Shown piece after piece: positions 17,602 to 25,820 of a stretch of 64,000 bases of DNA. Position numbers and translations under genes: made by a program. Positions within the stretch are counted from its first letter, which is position 1. Each line of letters starts with the position of its first letter. A model generated the notes under the pieces. That model did no database searches and was not told where the DNA came from. It worked only from the letters and a program-made list of their open reading frames with translations. The DNA is taken from NCBI RefSeq assembly GCF_003056405.1, contig NZ_PYVZ01000007.1:124001-188000 (forward strand), read 5' to 3'. This DNA comes from Devosia indica. Its GTDB lineage: Bacteria > Pseudomonadota > Alphaproteobacteria > Rhizobiales > Devosiaceae.

Positions 17602-18348
17602 CTATGGGAGGAACAGGCTGGGATCGTCCGTAATGACGCCGGCCAGCCCGGCATCCCAGAATGAAACCAGTTGCACCGGATTGTTGCAGGTCCAGGCACG
17701 TACCTTGATGCCGCGCTTGCTGGTCTCCTCCAACAGGCCAATGCTCAGCGCTTTGAAATGCATGTGAATGGTGCGGGCGGGAATGGCAGCCAGTTGCGCT
17801 TCCCAGTCCTCGGGCGGACGCCCCCAAAGCATGGCCATTTCCAGCTCCGGCTCCAGCGTGTGCATGGCCTGAAGGGCCGCCGGATCGAAGCTGGAAATCA
17901 TGATCTCGGTCTGCGATGCGCGCCGGGCGATGGCGGCCTGCACCGTTTGCACCAATTGATCCAGCGACCGATGATGGGCGTGCTGCTTGATCTCGACATT
18001 GGCATTGAGGCCAAGCTTGCCCAGTTCTGCGATGACCGCGTCAAGGGTTGGCAGCGGCTCCCCGACAAACTTGACATCGAACCAGCTCCCGGCATCCAGA
18101 CCTTCCAGGTCCGCGCGCCGCATGTCACCCAGCGCGCCCCTTCCCGACGTTGTGCGATCGATCGTGACGTCATGGATCACCACCAGGGTCCCGTCGCTCA
18201 ACAGGGCAACGTCCAGCTCGACCCATTTTGCCCCCTGTTCGGCGGCCTTGCGGAACGCCGCAATGGTGTTTTCCGGCGCGAGGGCCGAGGCTCCGCGATG
18301 GGCGTGCACTTGGTCTGGTCTGGGTCCTGGCATGGTTTCGACTGTCAT
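17602..18348 (-). CDS. ugpQ: Glycerophosphodiester phosphodiesterase (UgpQ type)
   Basis: A 248-aa cytosolic enzyme that splits glycerophosphodiesters to glycerol-3-phosphate and an alcohol. The family motifs are clear: VHAHRGASALAPENTIAAF with the catalytic HRG and ENT, then WVELDVALLSDGTLVVIHD with ELD metal ligands and the second catalytic His, followed by TTSGRG. Membership of the ugp transport operon gives the substrate class. ATG 18348 is chosen because it leaves the ugpC reading frame intact; ATG 18333 is an alternative, and neither has a strong ribosome site. Confidence 0.93.
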   Translation of the reverse strand: MTVETMPGPRPDQVHAHRGASALAPENTIAAFRKAAEQGAKWVELDVALLSDGTLVVIHDVTIDRTTSGRGALGDMRRADLEGLDAGSWFDVKFVGEPLPTLDAVIAELGKLGLNANVEIKQHAHHRSLDQLVQTVQAAIARRASQTEIMISSFDPAALQAMHTLEPELEMAMLWGRPPEDWEAQLAAIPARTIHMHFKALSIGLLEETSKRGIKVRAWTCNNPVQLVSFWDAGLAGVITDDPSLFLP

Positions 18349-18391
18349 GATGCGTGTTGGAGCGTCCAAGTATGCCTTTGCTTGCCGCGGT

Positions 18392-19444
18392 CTAGTTGGC
18401 GTCTGTCCGTCGGCCCGTTTGCTGGTTGAACGGATGGATATCCTCCGGGCGGGCATAGACCGTGATGGTGTCGCCCTCCGCCAGTTTCGGCCGTCCCTGC
18501 ACCGTCAGAATGATCGGCTGTTCCGTTCCGTTGATTTGAACATGCAGATGGCTCTCGCCGCCGACCGGCTCAAGCAATTCCACCGTGCCCGCGAGTGTCA
18601 GGACGTCCCCCTCGGGCCGCGCGATGTAGAGCTGGTCCGGCCGCAACCCGACAATATCGGTTTCCGCGCCCAGTCGCAGCGTCCCCGCATTTTCGCCAGC
18701 CGAGAGGGAGGCTGCAGGGATAAGGTTCATCGGCGGTGAGCCAATGAAGCCGGCGACGAACAGCGTGGCCGGGCGGTCATAGACCTCGGTGGGCGTGCCG
18801 ATCTGCTCGACCAGGCCACCATTCATCACCACCAGCCGGTCGGCCAGGGTCATGGCTTCGAGCTGGTCGTGCGTCACATAGAGGCTGGTCGTCTTGAGAC
18901 GGCGTTGCAGCCGCCGGATTTCCACCCGCATCTGAACGCGCAGTTTGGCGTCGAGGTTTGACAAGGGTTCGTCGAACAGAAACGCAGCCGGCTCGCGCAC
19001 AATCGCGCGACCCATGGCGACGCGTTGCCGCTGCCCCCCCGAAAGCTGACGCGGCTTACGGTCGAGCAGAGGTCCGATTTCGAGAATGTCTGCCGCATCC
19101 TGGACCCGGCGATCGATTTCCCCGCGCGGCGTGCCGCGGTTCTTCAGTCCATATTCCAGGTTCCCGCGCACGCTCATATGCGGATAAAGCGCATAATTCT
19201 GAAACACCATGGCAATGTCGCGCTCGGCAGGTTCGGCACGCACCACATCCTTGCCACCGATCTCGATACGGCCGGACGTGACGGTTTCGAGCCCGGCCAC
19301 CATGCGTAGCAGCGTCGATTTCCCGCAGCCCGATGGTCCAACCAGCACGATCAGCTCGCCATCGGCAACTTTGAGATTGACACCTTTGACGGCCGGGACA
19401 TTGCCGTAGTTCTTCTTGAGGTCGATCAGGTCGATCGTAGCCAT
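18392..19444 (-). CDS. ugpC: sn-Glycerol-3-phosphate ABC importer ATPase UgpC
   Basis: A 350-aa CUT1 ATPase. Walker A is GPSGCGKST (about 36-44), the signature LSGGQRQRV follows near 135, and Walker B is FLFDEPLSNLDAKLR. The C-terminal regulatory TOBE/MalK domain contains VGLRPDQLYI and a final VYARPEDIHPF. It energises the UgpAE channel, and MalK-type ATPases often serve other CUT1 importers, which matters because the other sugar importer here has no ATPase. The gap to ugpE is three bases. Confidence 0.96.
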   Translation of the reverse strand: MATIDLIDLKKNYGNVPAVKGVNLKVADGELIVLVGPSGCGKSTLLRMVAGLETVTSGRIEIGGKDVVRAEPAERDIAMVFQNYALYPHMSVRGNLEYGLKNRGTPRGEIDRRVQDAADILEIGPLLDRKPRQLSGGQRQRVAMGRAIVREPAAFLFDEPLSNLDAKLRVQMRVEIRRLQRRLKTTSLYVTHDQLEAMTLADRLVVMNGGLVEQIGTPTEVYDRPATLFVAGFIGSPPMNLIPAASLSAGENAGTLRLGAETDIVGLRPDQLYIARPEGDVLTLAGTVELLEPVGGESHLHVQINGTEQPIILTVQGRPKLAEGDTITVYARPEDIHPFNQQTGRRTDAN

Positions 19445-19447
19445 GGC

Positions 19448-20296
19448 TTATTTCTCCGTATCCACGAGGCCTTTGACGAACAGGCGCTGCATGAAGATGA
19501 CGACAAGGACGGGGGGCAGCATGGCCAGGATCACCGAGGCCATGACGAGGTTCCACAGGGGTTCGGAATCGGCGGTCGCCGCCAGGCGCTTGATGCCCAT
19601 GACCACGGTGTAATAGCGGCTGTCGGTGGTCACCAGCAGCGGCCAGAGATACTGCACCCAGCCATAAATGAAGAGGATCACGAACAGCGCCGCGATATTG
19701 GTACGCGACAGCGGCAACAGGATGTCCCGGAAGAACTTCATGGGCCCCGCACCATCTACCCGCGCCGCTTCCATCAGCTCATCCGGCACGGTGAGGAAGA
19801 ATTGACGGAATAGGAACGTGGCGGTAGCCGAGGCAATCAGGGGCAAGGTCAACCCGACATAGGAGTTGAGCAATCCAAGGTTGGCCACCACTGCAAAGGT
19901 CGGGATGATGCGCACTTCGACCGGCAGCATCAGCGTGATGAAAATTGTCCAGAACGCCAGCAGCCGGAACGGAAACTTGAAGAACACGATCGCATAGGCC
20001 GAGAGCAGCGAAATGGCGATCTTGCCCACGGCAATCACGATGGCGATGATCGTCGAATTCATCAGCATGATCGAGACCGGTGGCGCGCCGGCCGTGGAGA
20101 TGCCCTGGGTGAGCATGCGGCCATAGTTTTCCAGCATGTGCGGGCCGGGCAGCAAGGGCACGAGCCCGCGCATGAAGTCGCCGCTGCCATGCGTTGAGGC
20201 GATGAAGGCGAGATAAACCGGGAAGACGACAACGACGACGCCGACGATCAGCACCAGATGGGTGAGCAGGCTGAGCCAGGGGCGATTTTCGACCAT
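19448..20296 (-). CDS. ugpE: sn-Glycerol-3-phosphate ABC importer permease UgpE
   Basis: A 282-aa permease with six hydrophobic helices. The long periplasmic stretch after helix 1 holds STHGSGDFMRG, as in UgpE. The EAA loop is EAARVDGAGPMKFFRDILLP (about 182-201). It ends with QRLFVKGLVDTEK, a standard MalG/UgpE end. It pairs with UgpA, whose gene precedes it by 12 bases, in the order ugpB-A-E-C seen in other proteobacteria. Confidence 0.95.
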   Translation of the reverse strand: MVENRPWLSLLTHLVLIVGVVVVVFPVYLAFIASTHGSGDFMRGLVPLLPGPHMLENYGRMLTQGISTAGAPPVSIMLMNSTIIAIVIAVGKIAISLLSAYAIVFFKFPFRLLAFWTIFITLMLPVEVRIIPTFAVVANLGLLNSYVGLTLPLIASATATFLFRQFFLTVPDELMEAARVDGAGPMKFFRDILLPLSRTNIAALFVILFIYGWVQYLWPLLVTTDSRYYTVVMGIKRLAATADSEPLWNLVMASVILAMLPPVLVVIFMQRLFVKGLVDTEK

Positions 20297-20308
20297 TTTC
20301 TTGGCTCC

Positions 20309-21193
20309 TTAGTATTGGACGCGCCGCTCGATATAGCGGAACTGGATTGCTGTGAGGGCGATGACGATCAGCATCAACACGACCGATTGGGCGGCCGAGG
20401 ATCCGATATTGAGGCCGAGGAAACCGTCGGCATAAACCTTGTAGACGAGGATGTTTGTGGCCTGGTTCGGCCCGCCATTTGTCGTTGCGTCGATCAGGCC
20501 AAACGTGTCGAACATGGCGTAGTTGATGTTGACGATGAGCAGGAAGAACGTCGTCGGCGAGAGAAGCGGAAAGACAATAGTCCAGAACCGCTTGAAGGGA
20601 CCGGCGCCATCAATGGCCGCCGCCTCGTTGAGCGATTGCGGTACCGATTGCAGCCCGGCCACGAAGAACAGGAAATTGTACGAAATCTGCTTCCAGCTTG
20701 CGGCGATCACGACGAGGATCATCGCCTGATTGCCATCGACACGATGGTTCCAGTCGATCCCGAGGCCCCGCAGCATGTAGGGTGCAATGCCGATGGTGGG
20801 GTTGAACATGAACCACCACAGGATACCCACGACCACCGGTGCCACCGCATAGGGCCACACCAGAAGGGTCGTGTAGGCACGATTGGATTTTAGAACCCGG
20901 TTCACGGCCACCGCCAGCAACAGCGACAGGCTCATCGACAGCAGCGTCACCGAAACCGCGAATATTGCCGTTTTGGTGAGCGAGTTGAGATAGCCCGGTT
21001 CGGAAAACAGTCGCGTGTAGTTCTCGAACCAGATGAATGTGGTTCGGAACCCGAACGGGTCCTCGCGCTCGAAGGACGATTTGACCGCCTGGGCGGCGGG
21101 CCAGATGAAGAAGATCAGCGTCACGGCCAGTTGCGGCGCCAACAGCGCATAGGGCAACAGCTTGTTTGGAAAGATTGTGCGCTTGGTTTGCAT
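20309..21193 (-). CDS. ugpA: sn-Glycerol-3-phosphate ABC importer permease UgpA
   Basis: A 294-aa permease. The start [20 protein letters not shown] leads into helix 1, then [20 protein letters not shown], closely like UgpA. Residues about 199-218 form the EAA loop, [20 protein letters not shown]. The C-terminus has RYIERRVQY, the usual UgpA ending. A 9-bp perfect hairpin separates this gene from ugpB. Confidence 0.95.
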   Translation of the reverse strand: MQTKRTIFPNKLLPYALLAPQLAVTLIFFIWPAAQAVKSSFEREDPFGFRTTFIWFENYTRLFSEPGYLNSLTKTAIFAVSVTLLSMSLSLLLAVAVNRVLKSNRAYTTLLVWPYAVAPVVVGILWWFMFNPTIGIAPYMLRGLGIDWNHRVDGNQAMILVVIAASWKQISYNFLFFVAGLQSVPQSLNEAAAIDGAGPFKRFWTIVFPLLSPTTFFLLIVNINYAMFDTFGLIDATTNGGPNQATNILVYKVYADGFLGLNIGSSAAQSVVLMLIVIALTAIQFRYIERRVQY

Positions 21194-21230
21194 GGGCCGA
21201 GAGCTCCCCCGATGGTCACGACTGGAAGGT

Positions 21231-21254
21231 CCGGGCGGCTTGTGGGCCGCCCGG
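21231..21254 (-). promoter_or_regulatory. Intercistronic stem-loop between ugpB and ugpA
   Basis: A perfect 9-bp stem CCGGGCGGC/GCCGCCCGG with a 6-base loop, in the 104-base gap between ugpB and ugpA. No T-run follows. It resembles the element at 11393-11422 in position and likely purpose: raising the ratio of binding protein to membrane subunits. Confidence 0.75.
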
Positions 21255-21297
21255 GTGGATTGTCCCGCATGCGGTCAGCGGCACAATCCGGGGAGGT

Positions 21298-22623
21298 TCA
21301 GCTATTGGCGGCTTCGAAGTCGCGCAGGATCTGATTGCCACGTTCAACGGCAGCGTCCAGAGCTTCCTGGGCGGTTTTGCTGCCCGAAAGCAGGGCTTCG
21401 AATTCTTCATCCACCACGGTGCGGGCCTGGGTCAGGTTGCCGAAGCGGATACCCTTGGAATTGGCTGAAGGCGTGCCGCGCGTGATCTGGTTGATGGCGA
21501 TGTCCGAACCCGGATTGGCTTCGTAATAGCCCTGTTCCTGGCCCAGCTCGTAGGCAGCATTGGTGATCGGGAGGTACCCGGTTGCCTGGTGCCACTCGGC
21601 CTGGACTTCCGGGCTCGAGAGATAGGTGAAGAACTGGGCAACGCCTTCATAGACGGCCGGGTCTTTGCCATTCAGCGCCCACAGCGTCGCGCCGCCAATG
21701 ATCGAATTCTTCGGGTCCTCGATCTCGTCGTCATAGTAGGGCAGGGGCGCGAATCCGACTTCGAAATCGCCTGAATTGTTGATCACGCCGGCGCGCGAGG
21801 CCGAAGAGTTCATGTAGATAGCGCATTCCTGTGAGTAGAATTTCGGCGGCGCATCGCCGCCCCCCACTGGGCCGCCATATTCGAACAGGCCTTCATCGGC
21901 CCAGTTCTTGAGGTTCTCCCAGTGTTTGACTTGCACCGGACCATTGAAGGTGAACTCGGTGCCCAATCCGCCAAAGCCGTTTTCCAGCGTACCATAGGGC
22001 TGGTCATGGATGGCCGAGAGATTTTCGAGCTGCACCCATGAAATCCAGCCCGAGGTGAAGCCGCAGGGCGCCGCACCCGATTCCATGATCTGCCGGCTCA
22101 TCGTTTCCAGCTCGGCCCAGGTCTTGGGCGGCATTTCCGGATCGAGGCCCGCCGCCGCGAACACATCCTTGTTGTAATACATGATGGGCGTGGACGAGTT
22201 GAATGGCATGGACAGGATGTTGCCATCGGTATCCGAGTAATAGCCGGTGACCGGCGCCAGGAACCCGCTCGGATCCCATGGCTCGCCATTGTCGGCCATG
22301 AGCTGATAGACCGGATTGACGGCGCCTTCAGCGGCCATCATCGTGCCGGTGCCCACTTCAAAGACCTGCACAATGGCCGGCTGTTCATTGGCCCGGAACG
22401 CCGCAATGGCGGCGGTCAATGTTTCGGGGTAGGTGCCCTTGTAGCTTGGGACCACGACAAATTCGTCCTGGCTGTCGTTGAAGCCCTGGGCAATGGCTTC
22501 CAGCCGCTGTCCCAGTTCGGCGTCCATGGCGTGCCACCAGGCGATTTCTGTCTGAGCAAAGCCTGGCGTTGCGGTAATCATCGCAGCCAGTCCCGCTGAC
22601 AGGAACAATGCGTTCTTGAACAT
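21298..22623 (-). CDS. ugpB: sn-Glycerol-3-phosphate-binding protein UgpB
   Basis: A 441-aa periplasmic binding protein. The signal peptide MFKNALFLSAGLAAMITATP is cut after GFAQ. The mature protein follows known UgpB sequence closely: IAWWHAMDAELGQRLE, VVPSYKGTYPETLTAAIAAF, QVFEVGTGTMMAAEGAV, MPFNSSTPIMYYNKDVF, CGFTSGWISWVQLEN and EWHQATGYLPITNAAYE. These include the aromatic and Ser/Thr residues that bind glycerol-3-phosphate and glycerophosphocholine. It opens the operon; its promoter lies among two GlpR-like palindromes. Confidence 0.97.
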   Translation of the reverse strand: MFKNALFLSAGLAAMITATPGFAQTEIAWWHAMDAELGQRLEAIAQGFNDSQDEFVVVPSYKGTYPETLTAAIAAFRANEQPAIVQVFEVGTGTMMAAEGAVNPVYQLMADNGEPWDPSGFLAPVTGYYSDTDGNILSMPFNSSTPIMYYNKDVFAAAGLDPEMPPKTWAELETMSRQIMESGAAPCGFTSGWISWVQLENLSAIHDQPYGTLENGFGGLGTEFTFNGPVQVKHWENLKNWADEGLFEYGGPVGGGDAPPKFYSQECAIYMNSSASRAGVINNSGDFEVGFAPLPYYDDEIEDPKNSIIGGATLWALNGKDPAVYEGVAQFFTYLSSPEVQAEWHQATGYLPITNAAYELGQEQGYYEANPGSDIAINQITRGTPSANSKGIRFGNLTQARTVVDEEFEALLSGSKTAQEALDAAVERGNQILRDFEAANS

Positions 22624-22714
22624 GCTCTCTCCCTATTATGTTTTTCGCTGAGGCCTCCCTGCCTCAGGGCGAAGCCGGATTGGAGCCGAGCCATGTCACT
22701 TTTGCAACCGAAAA

Positions 22715-22730
22715 ATGTTCATTTGAACAT
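22715..22730. promoter_or_regulatory. GlpR-like operator 1 upstream of ugpB
   Basis: A perfect inverted repeat ATGTTCA-TT-TGAACAT. The half site ATGTTC matches the established E. coli GlpR consensus (WATGTTCGWTAWCGAACATW). It lies 92 bases upstream of ugpB, in the region shared with the divergent Na/Pi transporter gene. The DeoR-family gene at the end of the operon is the expected binder. Confidence 0.75.
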
Positions 22731-22851
22731 CCAGGGGCATCGTTCGCCCACCTGGGTTGCGAGAAGCTTTCGAAATTTCAATGTCTTGCATCGCAGATAT
22801 CTCGCATGTGTCAGTTGTTCACAAGGAGGGCTGCAGCGCATTGCCCTAGAT

Positions 22852-22867
22852 ATGTTCATCTGAACAT
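22852..22867. promoter_or_regulatory. GlpR-like operator 2 upstream of the Na/Pi transporter gene
   Basis: A second perfect copy, ATGTTCA-TC-TGAACAT, differing from operator 1 only at one central base. The centres of the two sites are 137 bases apart, very close to thirteen turns of B-DNA, which would suit a repression loop. It lies 49 bases before the Na/Pi transporter start, so the repressor may control both directions. Confidence 0.75.
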
Positions 22868-22915
22868 GATGAGATAGCAGGCTGCGATTGCAGAGTCGGA
22901 GGATGAGGAGACCGA

Positions 22916-24583
22916 ATGTATTTCATCGTTGTGCACCTGGTGGCTGCCATAGTCCTGCTGCTCTGGGCCGTTCGCATGGTGCGCACCGCGGTTGAGCGGG
23001 CCTACTCCGCCCAGTTGAAGCGCACGTTGGCCCGGGCAGAAAAGAGCGCCTTGGCGGCAGCGTCCGTAGGCGCGGCGATGGCGATCGCACTGCAAAGCTC
23101 GACGGCCGTGGCCGCGCTGGCTTCGGGGTTTGCCTCCGGCGGATTGCTGGCAGGTGCCACCGGTCTTGCCTTGGTGCTCGGCGCCTATTTCGGCTCCGCC
23201 ATCGTTGCGAGCATACTTTCGTTTGACCTCTCGCTCCTCATCGCGCCCCTGATCATCGCAGGAGGCGTGCTGTTTCTGCGCGGCACTGAACGCCGCACCA
23301 AGCAGTTGGGGCGCATGGTGCTGGGTATTGCCTTCGTCCTCCTATCCCTGCAGATGGTCTCCGAGGCCACGGCGCCATGGCGCGACAGTGAATTGCTCGG
23401 CACGGTGGTGAATTATTTCCGGGGCGATCCATGGACGGGTTTCCTGGCGGCGGCCTTGATAACCTGGCTGTCCTATTCTTCGGTAGCCAGTGTGCTGGTC
23501 ATCATCACCTTTGGGGCCGCCGGCATCCTGCCGTTGGAGATCGCCACCGCCTTGGTGCTGGGCGCCAATCTTGGCGGCACATTGATTGCCTATGGCATGA
23601 CCCGCGGCGGTGATGTGCGAGCGCGCCGCATCGCAATCGGGGCGGCCATGCTGCGCGGCGGCGCGGCGCTGGCGTGTCTTATTCTCCTGCAGGTCTGGCC
23701 GCTTGCGGCCATCGGACTGCCGGGCAATGTCGGTCAGCAGGCCAGCCTGCTCCATATTGCCTTCAACTTTGTCGTCATGGTCATCGGCCTTCCGCTCGCG
23801 GCGCCCGTGTCCGCCCTGCTGAACCGGCTCGTGCGCGATGCGCCGGCCGAGGAGGGCAGCGATCTTGCCCGGTTCCGTCAGACCGCCCTGTCGGGCGGCC
23901 ACAAGGGCAATGTTGACATAGCGCTCGCCAGCGCCACGCGGGAGTTGCTGCGCATGAGTGAAATGGTCGAGGTCATGCTGCAACCGGTCATTGAGATTCT
24001 CAAGTCCGGCGACAAGATCGCCATTCGCCGCGTCAAGGCCCTGGAGCCCGAGGTGGATCAGTCCAATTCATCGATCAAGCTGTTCCTGGCCCAACTCGAA
24101 TGGGAAGCGATGGACGAGAGCCAGACCGCTCGTGCCTCGGACCTGAGCAATTATGCCGTTAGTCTCGAACAGGCGGCCGATATCATCGCCCGTCCTATCC
24201 TGCGCGTCGCCGACCAGTTGGTGGAACGGCGCCTGACCTTTTCCGAAGAAGGCTGGGGCGAACTCATCGATCTCCACGCCCGTGTCCTGAGTAATTTGCA
24301 ACTGGCCCTCAACGTGCTGATCTCCGAAGATCTGGAATCGGCGCGTCAATTGGTGGCCGAAAAGGATGCGGTGGGCGTCATGGAGCGTCAGAGCATGGGC
24401 GGACACTTCTCCCGCCTGCGATCGGGCAATACCAACAGTTTCGAAACCAGCGAACTGCATCTCGAAACCGTCCGCGCGCTACGCCGCATCAATTCGCTGA
24501 TCTGCGGCATTGCCTATTCGATCCTGAGCGAACACGGCGAACTGCTCGGCTCCCGCCTGGCCAGGCGCCCCGCTGTTGGCTAG
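22916..24583 (+). CDS. Na/Pi-cotransporter family protein with C-terminal PhoU-like domain
   Basis: A 555-aa membrane protein. Two repeats carry the Na/Pi signature: ALQSSTAVAALASGFASGGL (about 60-80) and LSYSSVASVLVIITFGAAGI (about 182-201), both with the QSS or SSV core. After about residue 310 comes a PhoU-like helical domain with several long helices. GGAGGATGAGGAG lies before ATG 22916. YjbB-type relatives export phosphate. With a divergent ugp operon that releases phosphate from imported glycerophosphate, a phosphate-balance role is plausible (inference). Confidence 0.92.
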   Translation: MYFIVVHLVAAIVLLLWAVRMVRTAVERAYSAQLKRTLARAEKSALAAASVGAAMAIALQSSTAVAALASGFASGGLLAGATGLALVLGAYFGSAIVASILSFDLSLLIAPLIIAGGVLFLRGTERRTKQLGRMVLGIAFVLLSLQMVSEATAPWRDSELLGTVVNYFRGDPWTGFLAAALITWLSYSSVASVLVIITFGAAGILPLEIATALVLGANLGGTLIAYGMTRGGDVRARRIAIGAAMLRGGAALACLILLQVWPLAAIGLPGNVGQQASLLHIAFNFVVMVIGLPLAAPVSALLNRLVRDAPAEEGSDLARFRQTALSGGHKGNVDIALASATRELLRMSEMVEVMLQPVIEILKSGDKIAIRRVKALEPEVDQSNSSIKLFLAQLEWEAMDESQTARASDLSNYAVSLEQAADIIARPILRVADQLVERRLTFSEEGWGELIDLHARVLSNLQLALNVLISEDLESARQLVAEKDAVGVMERQSMGGHFSRLRSGNTNSFETSELHLETVRALRRINSLICGIAYSILSEHGELLGSRLARRPAVG

Positions 24584-24669
24584 GGCGAAATGCAGGGCGC
24601 ACATTGCGGGCGCAGTTGTTCGGCAGCAAACATATTCTGTTTCCGCTCCAAAAAACCTGGAATTTCCCC

Positions 24670-24698
24670 TTGCGTCAAAACTGCTGGTTCCGTATGTC
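24670..24698 (+). promoter_or_regulatory. Candidate promoter of the tRNA-Pro gene
   Basis: A -35-like TTGCGT (24670-24675), a 17-base spacer and a -10-like TATGTC (24693-24698) put the start of transcription a few bases ahead of the tRNA at 24709. Confidence 0.5.
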
Positions 24699-24708
24699 TC
24701 CGCCCAGT

Positions 24709-24785
24709 CGGGGCGTAGCGCAGCCTGGTAGCGCATTTGTCTGGGGGACAAAGGGTCGTCGGTTCAAATCCGGCCGCTCCGACCA
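24709..24785 (+). tRNA. tRNA-Pro (anticodon GGG)
   Basis: A 77-base cloverleaf. Acceptor stem CGGGGCG pairs with CGCTCCG (one G-U pair). The D arm contains AGCCTGGTAGCGC. The anticodon stem TTTGT/ACAAA encloses loop CTGGGGG, giving anticodon GGG for CCC/CCU proline codons. The T arm has GGTTCAAATCC, and CCA is encoded. No integrase or repeated 3' end lies nearby, so it is not an occupied integration site here. Confidence 0.97.
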
Positions 24786-24806
24786 TTCACTCTAGAGCGA
24801 CTTCTC

Positions 24807-24827
24807 GGGGCCTTTGGCGGCCCCTTT
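24807..24827 (+). terminator. Terminator after tRNA-Pro
   Basis: A 6-bp GC stem GGGGCC (24807-24812) and GGCCCC (24819-24824), six-base loop, followed by TTT. It lies between the tRNA and the start of the phosphotransferase gene. Confidence 0.7.
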
Positions 24828-24845
24828 CCCAAGCCGGAGCCGACC

Positions 24846-25820
24846 ATGCCGCTACAGGTGAGCGACCTGGATAACGCCATTCCGCTATGGGACGAATTGG
24901 CCAGCGCCCAAGGGCGGCTGATCAATCATTCGGAAAACCACACCTTCCTGTTCTCCGCGCCGCACGGGGAGGCCTATTGCCTGCGCGTGCATCGGCCTGA
25001 CTATCAAAGCACCGCCAATATCGAGAGCGAGCTGGCCTGGCTTGAGGCGCTGCACCGCCAGACCGAACTGGTCATCCCCGAGCCCATCGTTGGCAACAAT
25101 GGCAAGCTGCTGCAACGCTTCACGACGGCGACCGGCAATACGCATCACGCAGTCCTTTTCCACTTCATTCCCGGCCGTGAGCCGACGCCGGAAAGCAATC
25201 TGGTGGAACTATTCTCGGTGTTGGGCGGCTATGCCGCCGGCCTTCACGAACACGCAATCGACTGGCAGAGGCCGGCTGGATTTGAGCGGCAGGCATGGAC
25301 GGCAGGCGCCATTCTGGATGCCGACGGCCTCTGGGGCGACTGGCGTGTGGCGCCGGGTGTGACAACCCAAGTGCGCGACGTGCTTGATCGTGCAGAAACC
25401 GTGCTGCGGCACCGACTGGCGGACTATGGTACAGGGCCGGACCGTTATGGCCTGATCCATGCGGATATGCGGCTTGGCAATCTGCTGGTGGAGGGTAACC
25501 AGGTCTGCCTGATCGATTTCGATGATTGCGGCCTGTGCTGGTTTGGCTACGATTTTGCCGCCGCTATTTCCTTCCACGAAACGCACAAGGCCGTGCCGGC
25601 GCTCAAGGCCGCCTGGCTCGAGGCTTACCAGGCCCGTCGCCCGCTCTCCGCCCAGGATATTGAAATGCTCGATTCCATGGTCATGCTGCGTCGCATGGCT
25701 CTGCTGGCCTGGATAGGGTCACACTGCGAGACCAGCCTGGCGCAGACCCATGTTGACGGATTTGCCGAAGGGACCATGGATCTGGCCCGGCGCTATCTTT
25801 CCGGCGCCATCTGGCCCTGA
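24846..25820 (+). CDS. APH-family phosphotransferase (homoserine kinase type II / aminoglycoside phosphotransferase fold)
   Basis: A 324-aa kinase-like protein. The ATP-binding lobe includes LRVHRPDYQSTANIESELAW (about 40-60). The catalytic loop is LIHADMRLGNLLV (about 203-215, Asp base and Asn metal ligand), followed by CLIDFDDCG with the metal-binding Asp. These motifs are intact, so it should be an active small-molecule kinase. Related proteins phosphorylate homoserine, choline or amino sugars; the substrate cannot be told. Its 3' end overlaps the convergent polymerase gene by 28 bases. Confidence 0.85.
   Translation: MPLQVSDLDNAIPLWDELASAQGRLINHSENHTFLFSAPHGEAYCLRVHRPDYQSTANIESELAWLEALHRQTELVIPEPIVGNNGKLLQRFTTATGNTHHAVLFHFIPGREPTPESNLVELFSVLGGYAAGLHEHAIDWQRPAGFERQAWTAGAILDADGLWGDWRVAPGVTTQVRDVLDRAETVLRHRLADYGTGPDRYGLIHADMRLGNLLVEGNQVCLIDFDDCGLCWFGYDFAAAISFHETHKAVPALKAAWLEAYQARRPLSAQDIEMLDSMVMLRRMALLAWIGSHCETSLAQTHVDGFAEGTMDLARRYLSGAIWP

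Noticed and set aside
22690..22710. Possible Pho box near ATGTCACTTTTGCAAC ahead of ugpB
   Set aside because: Only one half resembles the CTGTCAT repeat; spacing and the second half do not fit. The palindromes nearby explain the region better.
24709..24785. tRNA-Pro as an integration site of a genomic island
   Set aside because: No integrase, no duplicated tRNA 3' end and no change in base composition were found downstream.
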